NCBI RefSeq assembly: GCF_040183065.1
Contig: NC_091119.1
Coordinates: 194,347,543-194,411,542 of the forward strand
Direction of reading: 5' to 3'
Origin: Periplaneta americana
Lineage: Eukaryota; Arthropoda; Insecta; Blattodea; Blattidae
Length of the DNA: 64,000 nt
Shown here one piece after another: positions 54,392 to 64,000 of the stretch (position 1 is its first letter; every line of letters begins with the position of its first letter). The notes beneath the pieces were generated by a model. It ran no database searches. It saw only the letters and a list, made by a program, of their open reading frames with translations, and had not been told where the DNA came from. Both the position numbers and the translations under genes were made by a program.

Positions 54392-54464
54392 TTTCTTTAA
54401 AAATTTAGTGCTTTTAAAAATAAAATTGATCGTTTCATTTCACATTGCACTTTTGATGCTCACT

Positions 54465-54472
54465 TTTCCCGC
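54465..54472 (-). promoter_or_regulatory. E2F-like site upstream of SMC2
   Basis: TTTCCCGC on the plus strand (GCGGGAAA on the gene strand) lies about 75 bp before the ATG. It matches the E2F consensus TTTSSCGC exactly. Condensin genes are typically cell-cycle regulated, so an E2F input is plausible. A TATA-like TTTATAAAA lies slightly further upstream. Transcription start not visible. Confidence 0.45.
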
Positions 54473-54539
54473 GCAGATGTTCACATTTTATAAACATTCT
54501 CAGGACACTGTAACCGACAAGTTGTTCACGCCTTTAGGT

Positions 54540-55555
54540 CCAGTGCTGCCAACTCGATTCCTAAAAACTCGCTAAGCTACAGTGCAGAAACCGCTAAATT
54601 GCTATATTTACAATGTACAAATAAGATTATTTTACCTCTGTGAGTGTTAAAAAACCTCTAAATCCCTATATGAGCCATACAAATTTCATAAATTTTACCC
54701 CCTGAACTAACAATGAAAAACGCTAGATCTAGCGGGAAAACCGCTGAATTCGCAACTGTTTACGTCAGGGATGCCAAATTAAGAGTGATATGTATTGCGC
54801 TATCAGAAGATATGTAAAATTATCGAGTTATGCAACATTTATTGTGAAATCTATAACAAGAAGACTTCTAGACCTGTAAATGTTATATTTGATACGAAAA
54901 CATAATGGCATTCATTGCTGTATCAACGCCATTTGATGGAGATTGCTAGATTGAACGCGGGAATTTGAACTCAGGAAATTTCAGGCATCCCAAGAATTTC
55001 ATAACAAAGGTGTCTGTCACATAATAAACACAACCTTGAAAACCATCACTCTTGTCCACACTATTATTTCAAAGTAAGAAGGACTACAATTCGATGATCT
55101 TTACTGTAACTAAGAGACCGAATTAACATTTTTCCTCTAAGTAACCAGCATCATGGATTCGGAAGAGTGCAAGTCGTTAGTTATCTCGAAGGAAAATACT
55201 CCATTTTTATTATTTTGATCCACGGTAGAATTCTAATTTTTACTCCATTTGCATTGTATTTTTGGTCCAGAGGAAATCCGCATTTTTTTACGAAAATATT
55301 CTTGTTTTATTCACAGACTCAGGCTACCAATTCTTTGATACAGAGAAAATATTCGTCTTTAACTCAAAAAGGCCTTAGCATCGTCTCACCTCTTTTTATC
55401 TTCTCAGGTCGTACCACTATTTAAAATAAATTATAAACTATTAGTTCCTGAAATTAATTTTGAAATACGATCCAATAGGAAAACGGAACTATTAAAAGAA
55501 TACAGGATGAGCAGTGAGACCGAAACAGACTTATAGGCCTAGATCCTTGACTGCT
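54540..55555. other. Intergenic DNA upstream of SMC2
   Basis: AT-rich. CAGTGCTGCCAACTCGATTC at 54540 looks like a hAT-type end, but no partner end was found. No exon recognised. Confidence 0.3.

Positions 55556-55556
<1 letters not shown>

Positions 55557-55610
<54 letters not shown>
55557..55610. repeat. (GAT)n microsatellite
   Basis: About 17 uninterrupted GAT units. Confidence 0.9.
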
Positions 55611-55984
55611 ACTGTTACGGTAATAAGAATATTAGTAGAGAAGATGAGATGAGAAAAATTACGAAGAAACAGAAATCATCTCGAAATACAAGAGTCTTTA
55701 ATACGTCCAAATATTTATAAGCACACAGTGCAAATTACTTGACCTATTCTTTAGACTTACAGTAGGCCTATTGTATCATGGTCGAAGGTAGCATGCCTAA
55801 ACTTACGTTATGGAATGAGCACTAGTTCGAGTCCTCAAGGGGAAAGAAATTATTTCATCACACTGTTTTTAATTTATTCATACAAAGTAATACAACTAGG
55901 GGAACAACTGAAATGTAGTATAAATTGAATGCATATTTCCAAAGAAAGAAACGGGGGCAATTGTAACAAACTAAGTTAAACTAA

Positions 55985-56888
55985 ATTAAATTAGGTTTCC
56001 AATTCTTAAATTTGCATACCCTTGTTCGCCCAATTATGGAATATGGAGCAGTAGGTTGGGATCCGTACAGACAAAACCAAATCGAGTCAATAGAAAAGGT
56101 CCAACGCAAGGCCGCAAAATATGTCAAAATGGGGAAGGGACATGGTGAGGAGATAGTAAAAGACTTAGGGTGGGAACTTCTCAAATCAAGGCGACGAAAA
56201 CCAGACTCACTGCATTGTTTAAGGCAAAAATGGGACCGATATCAATGCTAGATTAACAACACCATCATACTTAGGAAGGGCTGATCATATTAGGAAGTTT
56301 AAATGTAGAAAACAGAACGGACGTGGCAAAATTTTCCTTTGTTAACCACACAATAGTAGACTGGAACAGCTTACCTGCGGCAATCTTTCAGGGTGGTCCT
56401 CTTAAAATCAATACATTTAAGGAAAGATTGAGAAGATTAGACTGAAAATGTAAGTGGAGGTGCAGTGTAATTATTTAAGTTGTGTCATGTACTTAATTGA
56501 ATTGATATATAATTAATTAAGTTGATATGTAATTATTAAGTTGATATGTAAAATAATTAAGTTGATATGTAATTAATTAAGATGATATGTAATTAAGTTG
56601 GTATGTAATTAATTAAAGTGATATGTAATTATTTAAATTGGTAATAGTTGGGTGAAATAGAAGTACTTATAAGTTAGATTTACTTTTGCTTATCGTAGGC
56701 GTTATCATAGAATAGTTTTTAATTATAGTCCTAGGTTTATTGCATCTACTATTTATAGATTTACGTTTATTTTATTTTATTTCATTTAGGTTTATTTTAT
56801 TTTATTTCATGTAATTGTAATTATTGTACATTATATATCACTGCCACCGGGTGTATACCCAATTGTAGTGTTAATAAATACATACATA
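55985..56888 (+). mobile_element. LINE 3' fragment (CR1/Jockey group)
   Basis: LVRPIMEYGAVGWDPYRQNQ, then KVQRKAAKYVKMGKGHGEEI: the reverse-transcriptase C-terminal phrase of CR1/Jockey-type LINEs. Continues to TFKERLRRLD and ends TGCCACCGGGTGTATACCCA, ATAAATACATACATAC. Frame changes present. Confidence 0.75.
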
Positions 56889-57454
56889 CTTACCAAGCTT
56901 CGTCTCATGAACATTTATATGAGGTTGTAAAAAATTAAGCCATTTAATAATGCAATAACCTTTTCATACCAAAAGTTGACGAGTTTAATAAACAAATGAA
57001 ATTTAAATTGTCTCCTCATATACATCCCTGACGGCATCCATGTTCTCAGCTGTTGTAAGTGGATGAACTAAGGATATGAAATATGAAAAACATATGGAAT
57101 AAATGTAGAAATTTATTCTTTTGAAATTATATTATTCCAAAATTCATACTTTCTTCTGATTTCTAACTTCGAAAAGATAATTACATCTAGGAAATATTAG
57201 TATAACATATATATAAAAATTGTTATCCAAAAAAATAACTTAACATTTCTATTAAAGCAATATTGTTTATGATAATATTTGACAGTAGATTGTTTATCTA
57301 CACTGATATAAGTTAATTTGTACAATAGAACTATAATTGTTTTTATACAAATAAAATACATTTCCACTTAGATATTTATTTTAAATATACCTACTAATTT
57401 CATTGTATTATAACAAATAATTTTCAATTAACGTTGCACATAGTGTTCATAGTA

Positions 57455-58110
57455 CCTAAGAAAACTAAAGAAGGTAAACTTGCGAAATCTAAATGAGGCA
57501 GTAGAGCAGAGTGGACAGCTTCAAATACTTGGGATGCACTATAAGCAGTAACATGAGCTGCTGCCAGGAAGTCAAAAGGAGAACAGCAATGGCAAAGGAA
57601 GCTTTTAATACAAAAAGGAGCATCTTCTGCAGACCTCTGGAGAAAGAACTAAGGAAGAGGCTACTGAAGTGCTTTGTATGGAGTGTAGCATTGTATGGGG
57701 AGAAACATGGACATTACGATGAAGTGAAGAGAAACGACTAGAAGCATTTGAAGTGTGGATATGGAGAAGAATGGAGCGTGTGAAATGGACAGACAGAATA
57801 AGAAACTAAGCCATATTGAAAAGAGTGGATGAAGAAAGAATGATACTGAAATTTATCAGAATGAGGAAAAGGAATTGGCTAGGTCAGTGATAGAGAAGAA
57901 ACTGCCTACTGAAGGATGCACTGGAAGGAATGGTGAACGGAAGAAGAGTTTGGGGCAGAAGAAGATATCAGATGATAGACAACATTAAGATATATATCGT
58001 ATGAGAGACTGAGGAAGGAGGAAAAGAGGGAAGATAGGGGAATGCTGAGTTTGCAGTGAAAGACTTGCCCTTGGGCAGGAAACTATGAAGGAATAAATTT
58101 ACAATCTATA
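57455..58110 (+). mobile_element. LINE 3' fragment (same family as 18.9-20.2 kb)
   Basis: [48 protein letters not shown], then a decayed region and the 3' end AAAGACTTGCCCTTGGGCAG. Several frame changes. Confidence 0.8.
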
Positions 58111-59098
58111 CACATTTCCAAATTGTTTTTATAACACAGCAAGTATATATTGTGTCTTACAGATAATTGAGCGTCTTTTATTTCGATCACATCTCTACGG
58201 GTAAAAAAAACATGATCATTATTACCTTGTAATTAATATTTCATACTATGAAAGAAAAAAATCTAACTCGTAAAGTAGGAAATGTGGTACTACTTTAAAA
58301 TAATTATAAACAAATATTTAGATTTCAGCTTTGATGTAGATCATTCTCTTCAGAACTTAACATTAGATTTCTTATTAAAATACGTTATTTCATAAGAAAT
58401 GTCAAAGCACACTTGATTTCCGTAAATCTTGTAGATCTTGCAACTGAGATCGTCAATCCTTATTTTTCTGAATTTAAAATTATGCTGCTGTTAATGTTTT
58501 AGAAACAGTGAAACATTTCTTAACACATTTTGATGTAACTGAACAAATTATGGAACAGTTATCACAATTTGAGGACATGGTTTCTTTCTTAGGAACAAGC
58601 AGTCCAAAATAACTGACATTTTTGTAAAATAATCACACGTTATTAAATAAAGATCACATAGGAAGAACAAGATTTAGTCAATTTCGTAAAAGTTTTCTGA
58701 ATTGCAGTTTGAGATGTAATATATCAGCCAGCTTTGACTCAGCAGACAGCATCTAGGGTCCACTGCCTCCTAGAGGAGCGGTAGTACATGTGGGGCTTTG
58801 GATTCGATTTGTGCTTCATTCATAACGTTAAGATTTCCTACAAATAACCTTACATTCTTCAAGAATATGTGTTATGAATTTGAATACCGGTACCATACTA
58901 TATTAGACTCAAAGATGGCTTAATTTTCAAGTTTTAAATTCCTCTTTCAAAATTTTACTAAATTGACTCGTTTTTCCTGTATGGTCTTGAAATGCTATTT
59001 CAAATGTTATTAAATGTCTTTTGTTTTTCTCACTTAAGTATGCGTTTTTCCTACAGACTCCATGAAACATATAAATTAATCCATTTTGAATCTTGCGT
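58110..59098. other. Intergenic DNA, nothing recognised
   Basis: No coding pattern or repeat ends seen on either strand. Confidence 0.35.
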
Positions 59099-59845
59099 AC
59101 TTACTTGTGTTAATTATGTAAGTCTGTGAGGCTTACAGCTGTTTCGGTGCTTCATCACACCATCCTCAGAGCCTACTAGATCTCGGCGTCATCTCGAATT
59201 TCTCTGCCTATTGTGTGGGTGTGTTTGATTGTTGAAGAAAAGTGGAGTCAAATAGTGTGTGTGTACTGAAATTGATCTGTGTGTTGAGAATTTGATCAGG
59301 GTGTGTTTTAGTGTGTCTGTATATTTCGTATTGTTCTAGTGTGTTGAGTTTTTGGTTCTTGGGTTGTATGTGTAGGATTTCCATGTCCGCATTTATGTTA
59401 TTGTATGTATGGTTAGCATTGGTTATGTGATCGGAGTATGTAGATGTGTTGTGTCCTCTGGTTATTGCTTTAATATGTTCTTTGTAGCGTGTTTGGAATG
59501 ATCTGCCTGTCTGTCCAATGTAGAACTTGCCGCAGCTATTACATGTGAGTTTGTATACCTACACCTGTGTGGTCATATTTATTTGTTTGTATTTTTTGTG
59601 TGTTGAGATGTCTTTGTAGTGTGTTTTCTGTTCTGTATGCTATGCTGTATTTCTGCTTTCTGAATGAAGATGCGATCTTATGTGTGCTTTTGTTTTCTTA
59701 TGTTAGTGTGATGTATTTTTTGTGTTCTTGTGTTTGTGTTGTGTTTTGCGTGTTTTTGTGTTTGTTAAGTTTTTGTTTTGTCTTTCTTATGATGTTGTAA
59801 GCCGCACAGACTTACATAATTAACACGAGTAAGTCCGCTAGTTAA
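59099..59845 (-). mobile_element. Penelope-like element, endonuclease end within an inverted pair
   Basis: Minus-strand endonuclease end: [60 protein letters not shown]. Flanked by inverted copies of CTTAATTATGTAAG-type terminal DNA: GTGTTAATTATGTAAGTCTG (59113-59132) and CAGACTTACATAATTAACAC (59806-59825). Fossil with a few breaks. Confidence 0.85.
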
Positions 59846-60886
59846 TCAATTATTTATATAAATTAAGTTTTACTGTAGGCTACCTGCTGTATGTAATTTA
59901 TTTTTGACAGCAGTGGTGAACTTAATTATTTCAGACGTTGGCAAAGATGAGACACAAAAGTACTGGTCATTTAATTTACCAGCTTATTTTCTGGACTTAT
60001 TATATTGATATTATTGAAGCTTTTAAATATTATTTACAATATTTTTATTTGTGTGTTACGAATAAAGATATACAGTAATATCTTCCATATTGTTTTTTTT
60101 TTTTTTTTAATATTTTAATTCCTATCAAGGCAAGAGAAAAAAGTGTGACCTCTTTAATCATAAGGAATTCCTCAAAAGAAACAGCTGCAAAATATCTGGC
60201 ACAATGAAAATAAAATAAACAATTAACTAAGAACTTGTTAAAATTACCAATATACTTTATCTATACAATTTACAGACAGTACCGGTACTGTATCATATGT
60301 ATATTTGAAAAGTATTTTGTTTACAAATCTTCAGTAATTGAAGATATTTTCTTGCTTGTGAAGGCTGAAATTTCGTAATTTCATGCATCACTGTAAGTCC
60401 ACAGGCACATTATTCTTTCCTGAGTTGCACTGAAAGTGTCCACAAAATTGTGATTTTAAAAACTCGCTATCTTCAATTCTTTTACTCTACATGCTTCGTA
60501 CATAAAACTCGATATATTATGTAAAGTTTATATACATATCATTTTATATTAAGAGAAATATACAATTGATACAATAATCTATGAGTTAGGCCAAACATAT
60601 CATGAGATTTGGTAACCCACTGTCTACAGAACTTAAAATGTTTCTGTATAATATTTTAGCTAGAAAAAGATATTAACTATCTTTGAATTAAAAATCGCAC
60701 TAACACAGTGTTAGATTTTTTTCACTGCTACGGTACTCAGATGTCACATCCATACACGACCCCCGTGTTTCACTTCACAAGAGAAGATCCCCCAACACCA
60801 TTTGCCCTTCCCCTCGGGCACACTGCAACTTGAACCGATCAGGCACACACATATTCACACACGATTGGAAGCGGAATTGAGCACTG
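59846..60886. other. 3' untranslated/intergenic DNA of the unidentified gene
   Basis: AT-rich sequence downstream (minus strand) of the TAA at 60887. Several A/T runs could serve as poly(A) signals. Not resolved. Confidence 0.35.
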
Positions 60887-61007
60887 TTACATTGCTTTGG
60901 CTGAAATATCTGATGAATCTAAAGTTACTTTAGAAGTCCTAGATTTTGACTCATCAACTTCATTCAAGAGTTCTTCATCCTCTTGTTCATGATCTGCGGC
61001 TTCTTTC
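60887..61007 (-). CDS. Unidentified gene, last exon with stop
   Basis: 121 nt, one base plus 40 codons including TAA; acceptor TATTACAG|GAAAGA. Encodes KEAADHEQEDEELLNEVDES and SKVTLDSSDISAKAM. Acidic and low complexity, so the call rests on phase agreement and splice-site quality. Confidence 0.65.
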
Positions 61008-63708
61008 CTGTAATAAATATGCGGCATATTATTAAAATCCATGTCTCGTAAACATGGAACAAACTTTACCTAACACTTCTTAGAGTTTATAATTAGGAGC
61101 CAAGATTCTAAAAAAATATACCCTCTAGAGAAGCTTACAATACAATTTAAGGGTACATGGAAAGAATATGATACTCGAGAGGAAATTAAACACACAATAA
61201 ATATGGGAAATGCGTGTTATTATTCGGTTGAGAAGCTTTTATCATCCAGTCAGCTGTGCAAAAATCTGAAAGTTAGAATTTATAAAACAGTTATATTACC
61301 GGTTGTTCTGTATGGTTGTGAAACTTGGACTCTCAATTTGAGAGAGGAACATAGGTTAAGGGTGTTTGAGAATAAGGGCTTAGGAAAATATTTGGGGCTA
61401 AGAGGGATGAAGTTACAGGAGAATGGAGAAAGTTACACAACACAGAACTGCACGCATTGTATTCTTCACCTGACATAATTAGGAACATTAAATCCAGACT
61501 TTTGAGATGGGCAGGGCATGTAGCACGTATGGGGGAATCCAGAAATGCATATAGAGTGTTAGTTGGGAGGCCGGAGGGAAAAAGACCTTTAGGGAGGCCG
61601 AGGCGTAGATGGGAAGATAATATTAAAATGGATTTGAGGGAGGTGGGATATGATGATAGGGAATGGATTAATCTTGCTCAGGATAGGGATCAATGGCGGG
61701 CTTATGTGAGGGCGGCAATGAACATCCAGGTTCATTAAAAGCCAGTAAGTAAGTATGGAAAGAACAATGAAAGTCACAATTCTCTTGAGGGGAGAGGACG
61801 ATATTTTTTGGTGAAAAATGAGTAAATTTTCAAAAATTGTTTTCTTTTAAAATACTCTCTAATATGTGTGGAATGTATTGCATAAGATTTTGTGGGTATT
61901 TGTGCCCTTATCAGATGTTGAGACGCCATTTTTAAACTTCCTGCGAGGACGGTATTTTGTGGTGAAAAATGAGTAAATTTAAAAAAAAAAATTTTTTTCT
62001 TTAAAATACCCTGTGATATGTGTGGAATGCATTGCATAACATTTTTTGGGTGTTTGTGCCCTTATCGGATGTTGAGACACCATTTTTAAACTTCCTGCGA
62101 GGACGGTATTTTGTGGTGAAGAATGAGTAAATTAAAAAAAAAAAAAATTTTTCTTTAAAATACTCTCTGATCATTTTTTGGGTATTTGTGCCCTTATCGG
62201 ATGTTGAGGCGCCATTTTTAAACTTTCTGCAAGGACGGTATTTTGTGATGAAGAATGAGTAAATTTTCAAAAAAATGTTTTTTTCTTTAAAATACCCTGT
62301 GATATGTGTGGAATGCATTGCATAACATTTTTTGGGTATTTGTGCCCTTATCGGATGTTGAGACGCCATTTTTAAACTTCCTGCGAGGACGGTATTTTGT
62401 GGTGAAAAATGAGTAAATTTTCAAAAGAAATTTTTTTTTCTTTAAAATACCCTGTGATATGTGTGGAATGCATTGCATAACATTTTGTGGGTATTTGTAC
62501 TCTTATCGGATGTTGAGACGCCATTTTTAAACTTCCTGCGAGGACGGTATTTTGTGGTGAAAAATGAGTAAATTTTCAAAAAAATTTTTTTTTCTTTAAA
62601 ATACCCTGTGTTATGTGTGGGATGCATTGCATAACATTTTGTGGGTATTTGTACCCTTATCGGATGTTGAGACGCCATTTTTAAACTTCCTGCAAGGACG
62701 GTATTTTGTGGTGAAAAATGAGTAAATAAAAAAAAAAATGTCTTTAAAATACCCTGTGATATGTGTGGAATGCATTGCATAACTTTTTGTTGGTATTTGT
62801 GCCCTTATCGGATGTTGAGACGCCATTTTTAAACTTCCTGCAAGGACGGTATTTTGTGGTGAAAAATGAGTAAATTAAAAAAAAAAATGTTTCTTTTTTC
62901 TTTAAAATACCCTGTGATATGTGTGGAATGCATTGCATAACATTTTGTGGGTATTTGTGTCCTTATCGGATGTTGAGACGCCACTTTTAAACTTCCTGCA
63001 AGGACGGTATTTTGTGATATTTTAACATTTTTACCTTCCTTAACACTGGTATTTCGAATATAGTGGTGATAAACTGAACAAACTCTGAATTTGAACCACT
63101 ATGTGGTAACAGTGGCGGCCGGGTAGCTCAGTTGGTAAAGCAGCTGGCTACGGACTGAAAGGTCCGGGGTTCGATCCCAGGTGGTGACAGGATTTTTTCT
63201 CGTTGCCAAACTTTCAGAACGGCCCCGAGGTTCACTCAGCCTCCTATAAAATTGAGTACCGGGTCTTTCCCGGGGGTAAAAGGCGGTCAGAGCGTGGTGC
63301 CGACCACACCACCTCATTCTAGTGCCGAGGTCATGGAAAGCATGGGGCTCTACCTCCATGCCCCTCAAGTGCCTTCATGGCATGTTATGGGGATACCTTT
63401 ACCTTTTATGTGGTAACAGTGTCTCGAGTTTAGCTGAAAATATTATGTTTTCAGTTATAAATAAATGAAGATAGAAACAAGTATGGTGTGAAGAGTATAA
63501 AAAGGGTAGGAATTCTATCCCTATAAATAATGTTACTGTATAGCTAAACTTGTTCACTTACGAGTATTTATTTTCTTGTGATGTCAGGAAGAGTGACTTG
63601 GGGCATGCCTTGTAATAGCGCCAACACTCTCCGTGCCCGTGCTCTTGGCCCGCACGCTCTGCATTCACATACTCTTCAAGCACATCGGCAAAAGGAGACT
63701 TGCTTGCT
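60887..63708 (-). CDS. Unidentified gene, last two coding exons (5' end off window)
   Basis: Two minus-strand exons join in phase and end in TAA. The product is not recognised. Visible C-terminus: a start SKSPFADVLEEYVNAERAGQ, then a histidine/cysteine/tryptophan stretch HGHGECWRYYKACPKS, then an acidic, serine-rich tail with QEDEELLNEVDE and ending DISAKAM. No transmembrane segment or known catalytic motif is visible. It is in the same orientation as SMC2 and about 6.5 kb upstream of it. The large intron carries a SINE, a satellite array and a LINE fragment. A host gene is favoured because the sequence is unique here and both splice sites are good. Confidence 0.7.
61167..61754 (+). mobile_element. 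LINE 3' fragment (GRPRRRWED family)
   Basis: [40 protein letters not shown], then after a frameshift near 61375 [20 protein letters not shown] and [20 protein letters not shown]; tail CCAGTAAGTAAGT. Target duplication ATGGAAAGAA at 61157-61166 and 61755-61764. Confidence 0.9.
61786..63018. repeat. Eight-unit tandem array derived from a TTAA element
   Basis: Units of about 123-165 bp, each running from GAGGACGGTATTTTGTGGTG, an A-rich tract, ATGTGTGGAATGCATTGCAT and TTGTGCCCTTATCGGATGTT to AAACTTCCTGC. TTGAG occurs near 61918, 62080, 62203, 62359, 62513, 62668, 62815, 62973. The first unit starts with GGGGAGAGGACGATATTTTT, the end of the element at 20876-21787. Confidence 0.9.
63115..63406 (+). 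mobile_element. tRNA-derived SINE, complete copy
   Basis: A box TAGCTCAGTTGG, B box GGTTCGATCCC, body to GGGATACCTTTACC. Perfect 15-bp target duplication TATGTGGTAACAGTG (63100-63114, 63407-63421), so a young insertion. Reference for the interrupted copy at 7072-7938. Confidence 0.93.
63562..63708 (-). CDS. Unidentified gene, penultimate exon
   Basis: 147 nt with acceptor TTTCTCCAG|AGCAAG and a strong donor TACTC|GTAAGTG. Frame starts at the second base and encodes ASKSPFADVLEEYVNAERAG through FLTSQENKYS. The frame is open throughout. The 5' neighbour exon is outside the window. Confidence 0.7.
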
Positions 63709-64000
63709 CTGGAGAAAATACAAAACATGAGTTATGAATTCTGTGCTCTAAAAGAATTTGTTTTGAAGCGAGATGAAATATTTTTCTTGGAAACAATAAA
63801 TTTTCAGTGGAGTAGGCTACATATTTTGTGCAGGTTGTAAATGTTAAATGTTTCCGAACTTTGCTGTATATATGTCAATTCTTTTTTTTAAATAATTGCA
63901 CATAATGCCAATGTAAAAGGGTATTGTCACTAATCGACACCTAATGGTGAGATGAAAGGAACAGACTATCAGTAGAAGCAGTAAAGGGTATTGTAACAGT

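Noticed and set aside
54540-54780. hAT-like end CAGTGCTGCCAAC upstream of SMC2
   Set aside because: No matching inverted end or 8-bp duplication could be found.
55167-55424. 85-residue hydrophobic frame
   Set aside because: AT-rich codon composition, no splice context or recognisable motif; likely chance.

Overview
ORGANISM. This is insect nuclear DNA. It is AT-rich, intron-rich and packed with transposable elements. The mix of LINEs with GTAAGT-type tails, tRNA-derived SINEs and Penelope-like elements looks to me like a cockroach (Blattodea, possibly Periplaneta). That is recognition from memory, not a search. The window has no bacterial operons, CRISPR arrays or stand-alone tRNA/rRNA genes. 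HOST GENES. One host gene fills most of the window. SMC2, the condensin ATPase subunit, runs on the minus strand from its start codon at 54391 to its stop at 280. I placed all 22 coding exons by hand. Their lengths sum to 3,528 nt (1,175 codons plus stop), the reading phase is kept across all 21 junctions, and every expected SMC2 landmark is present: Walker A, Q-loop, hinge, LSGGQ signature, Walker B and D-loop. One intron (17) needs a non-canonical GC donor. Coding DNA is only about 6.5% of the 54-kb span. Upstream, in the same orientation, lie the last two exons of a second gene I do not recognise (63708 to 60887). REGION BY REGION (window coordinates; the gene reads right to left). 0.3-2.5 kb: last two exons, a LINE 3' end and a Penelope-like fragment. 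3.3-6.9 kb: an inverted repeat holding a hAT MITE, a LINE fragment, an AT-rich dispersed element, and a TA-flanked MITE that stops 11 bp from the exon 20 donor. 7.0-9.6 kb: a LINE split by a SINE that itself contains a MITE. 9.8-16.5 kb: exon 19, then an RTE-like LINE, an RNase H LINE flanked by 182-bp direct repeats, another LINE, a Penelope-like element split by a LINE, and a PIF/Harbinger remnant. 16.8-26.9 kb: exons 18-13 among LINEs, MITEs, a TTAA element with internal repeats and a pogo-like element carrying four 147-bp repeats. 27-36.4 kb: exons 12-8, a Harbinger-like element, a twin-primed LINE and a Penelope inverted pair. 36.5-45 kb: two mariner-type elements (one 20 bp from the exon 6 acceptor), a 0.84-kb Penelope palindrome, LINEs, exons 7-5. 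45-54.4 kb: a hAT remnant, a long TIR element, a second copy of the TA-flanked MITE, a long-TIR mariner remnant, a LINE, exons 4-1 and an E2F-like promoter site. 54.5-64 kb: intergenic DNA with LINEs, a Penelope inverted pair, an eight-unit satellite array and a SINE, plus the unknown gene. OVERALL. Nothing resembles a new multi-gene system. The most interesting material is how mobile DNA interacts with a conserved gene: insertions that stop 11-20 bp from SMC2 splice sites, transposon-derived satellites, repeated inverted ends on Penelope-like elements, and target-site duplications that let the insertion order be read.
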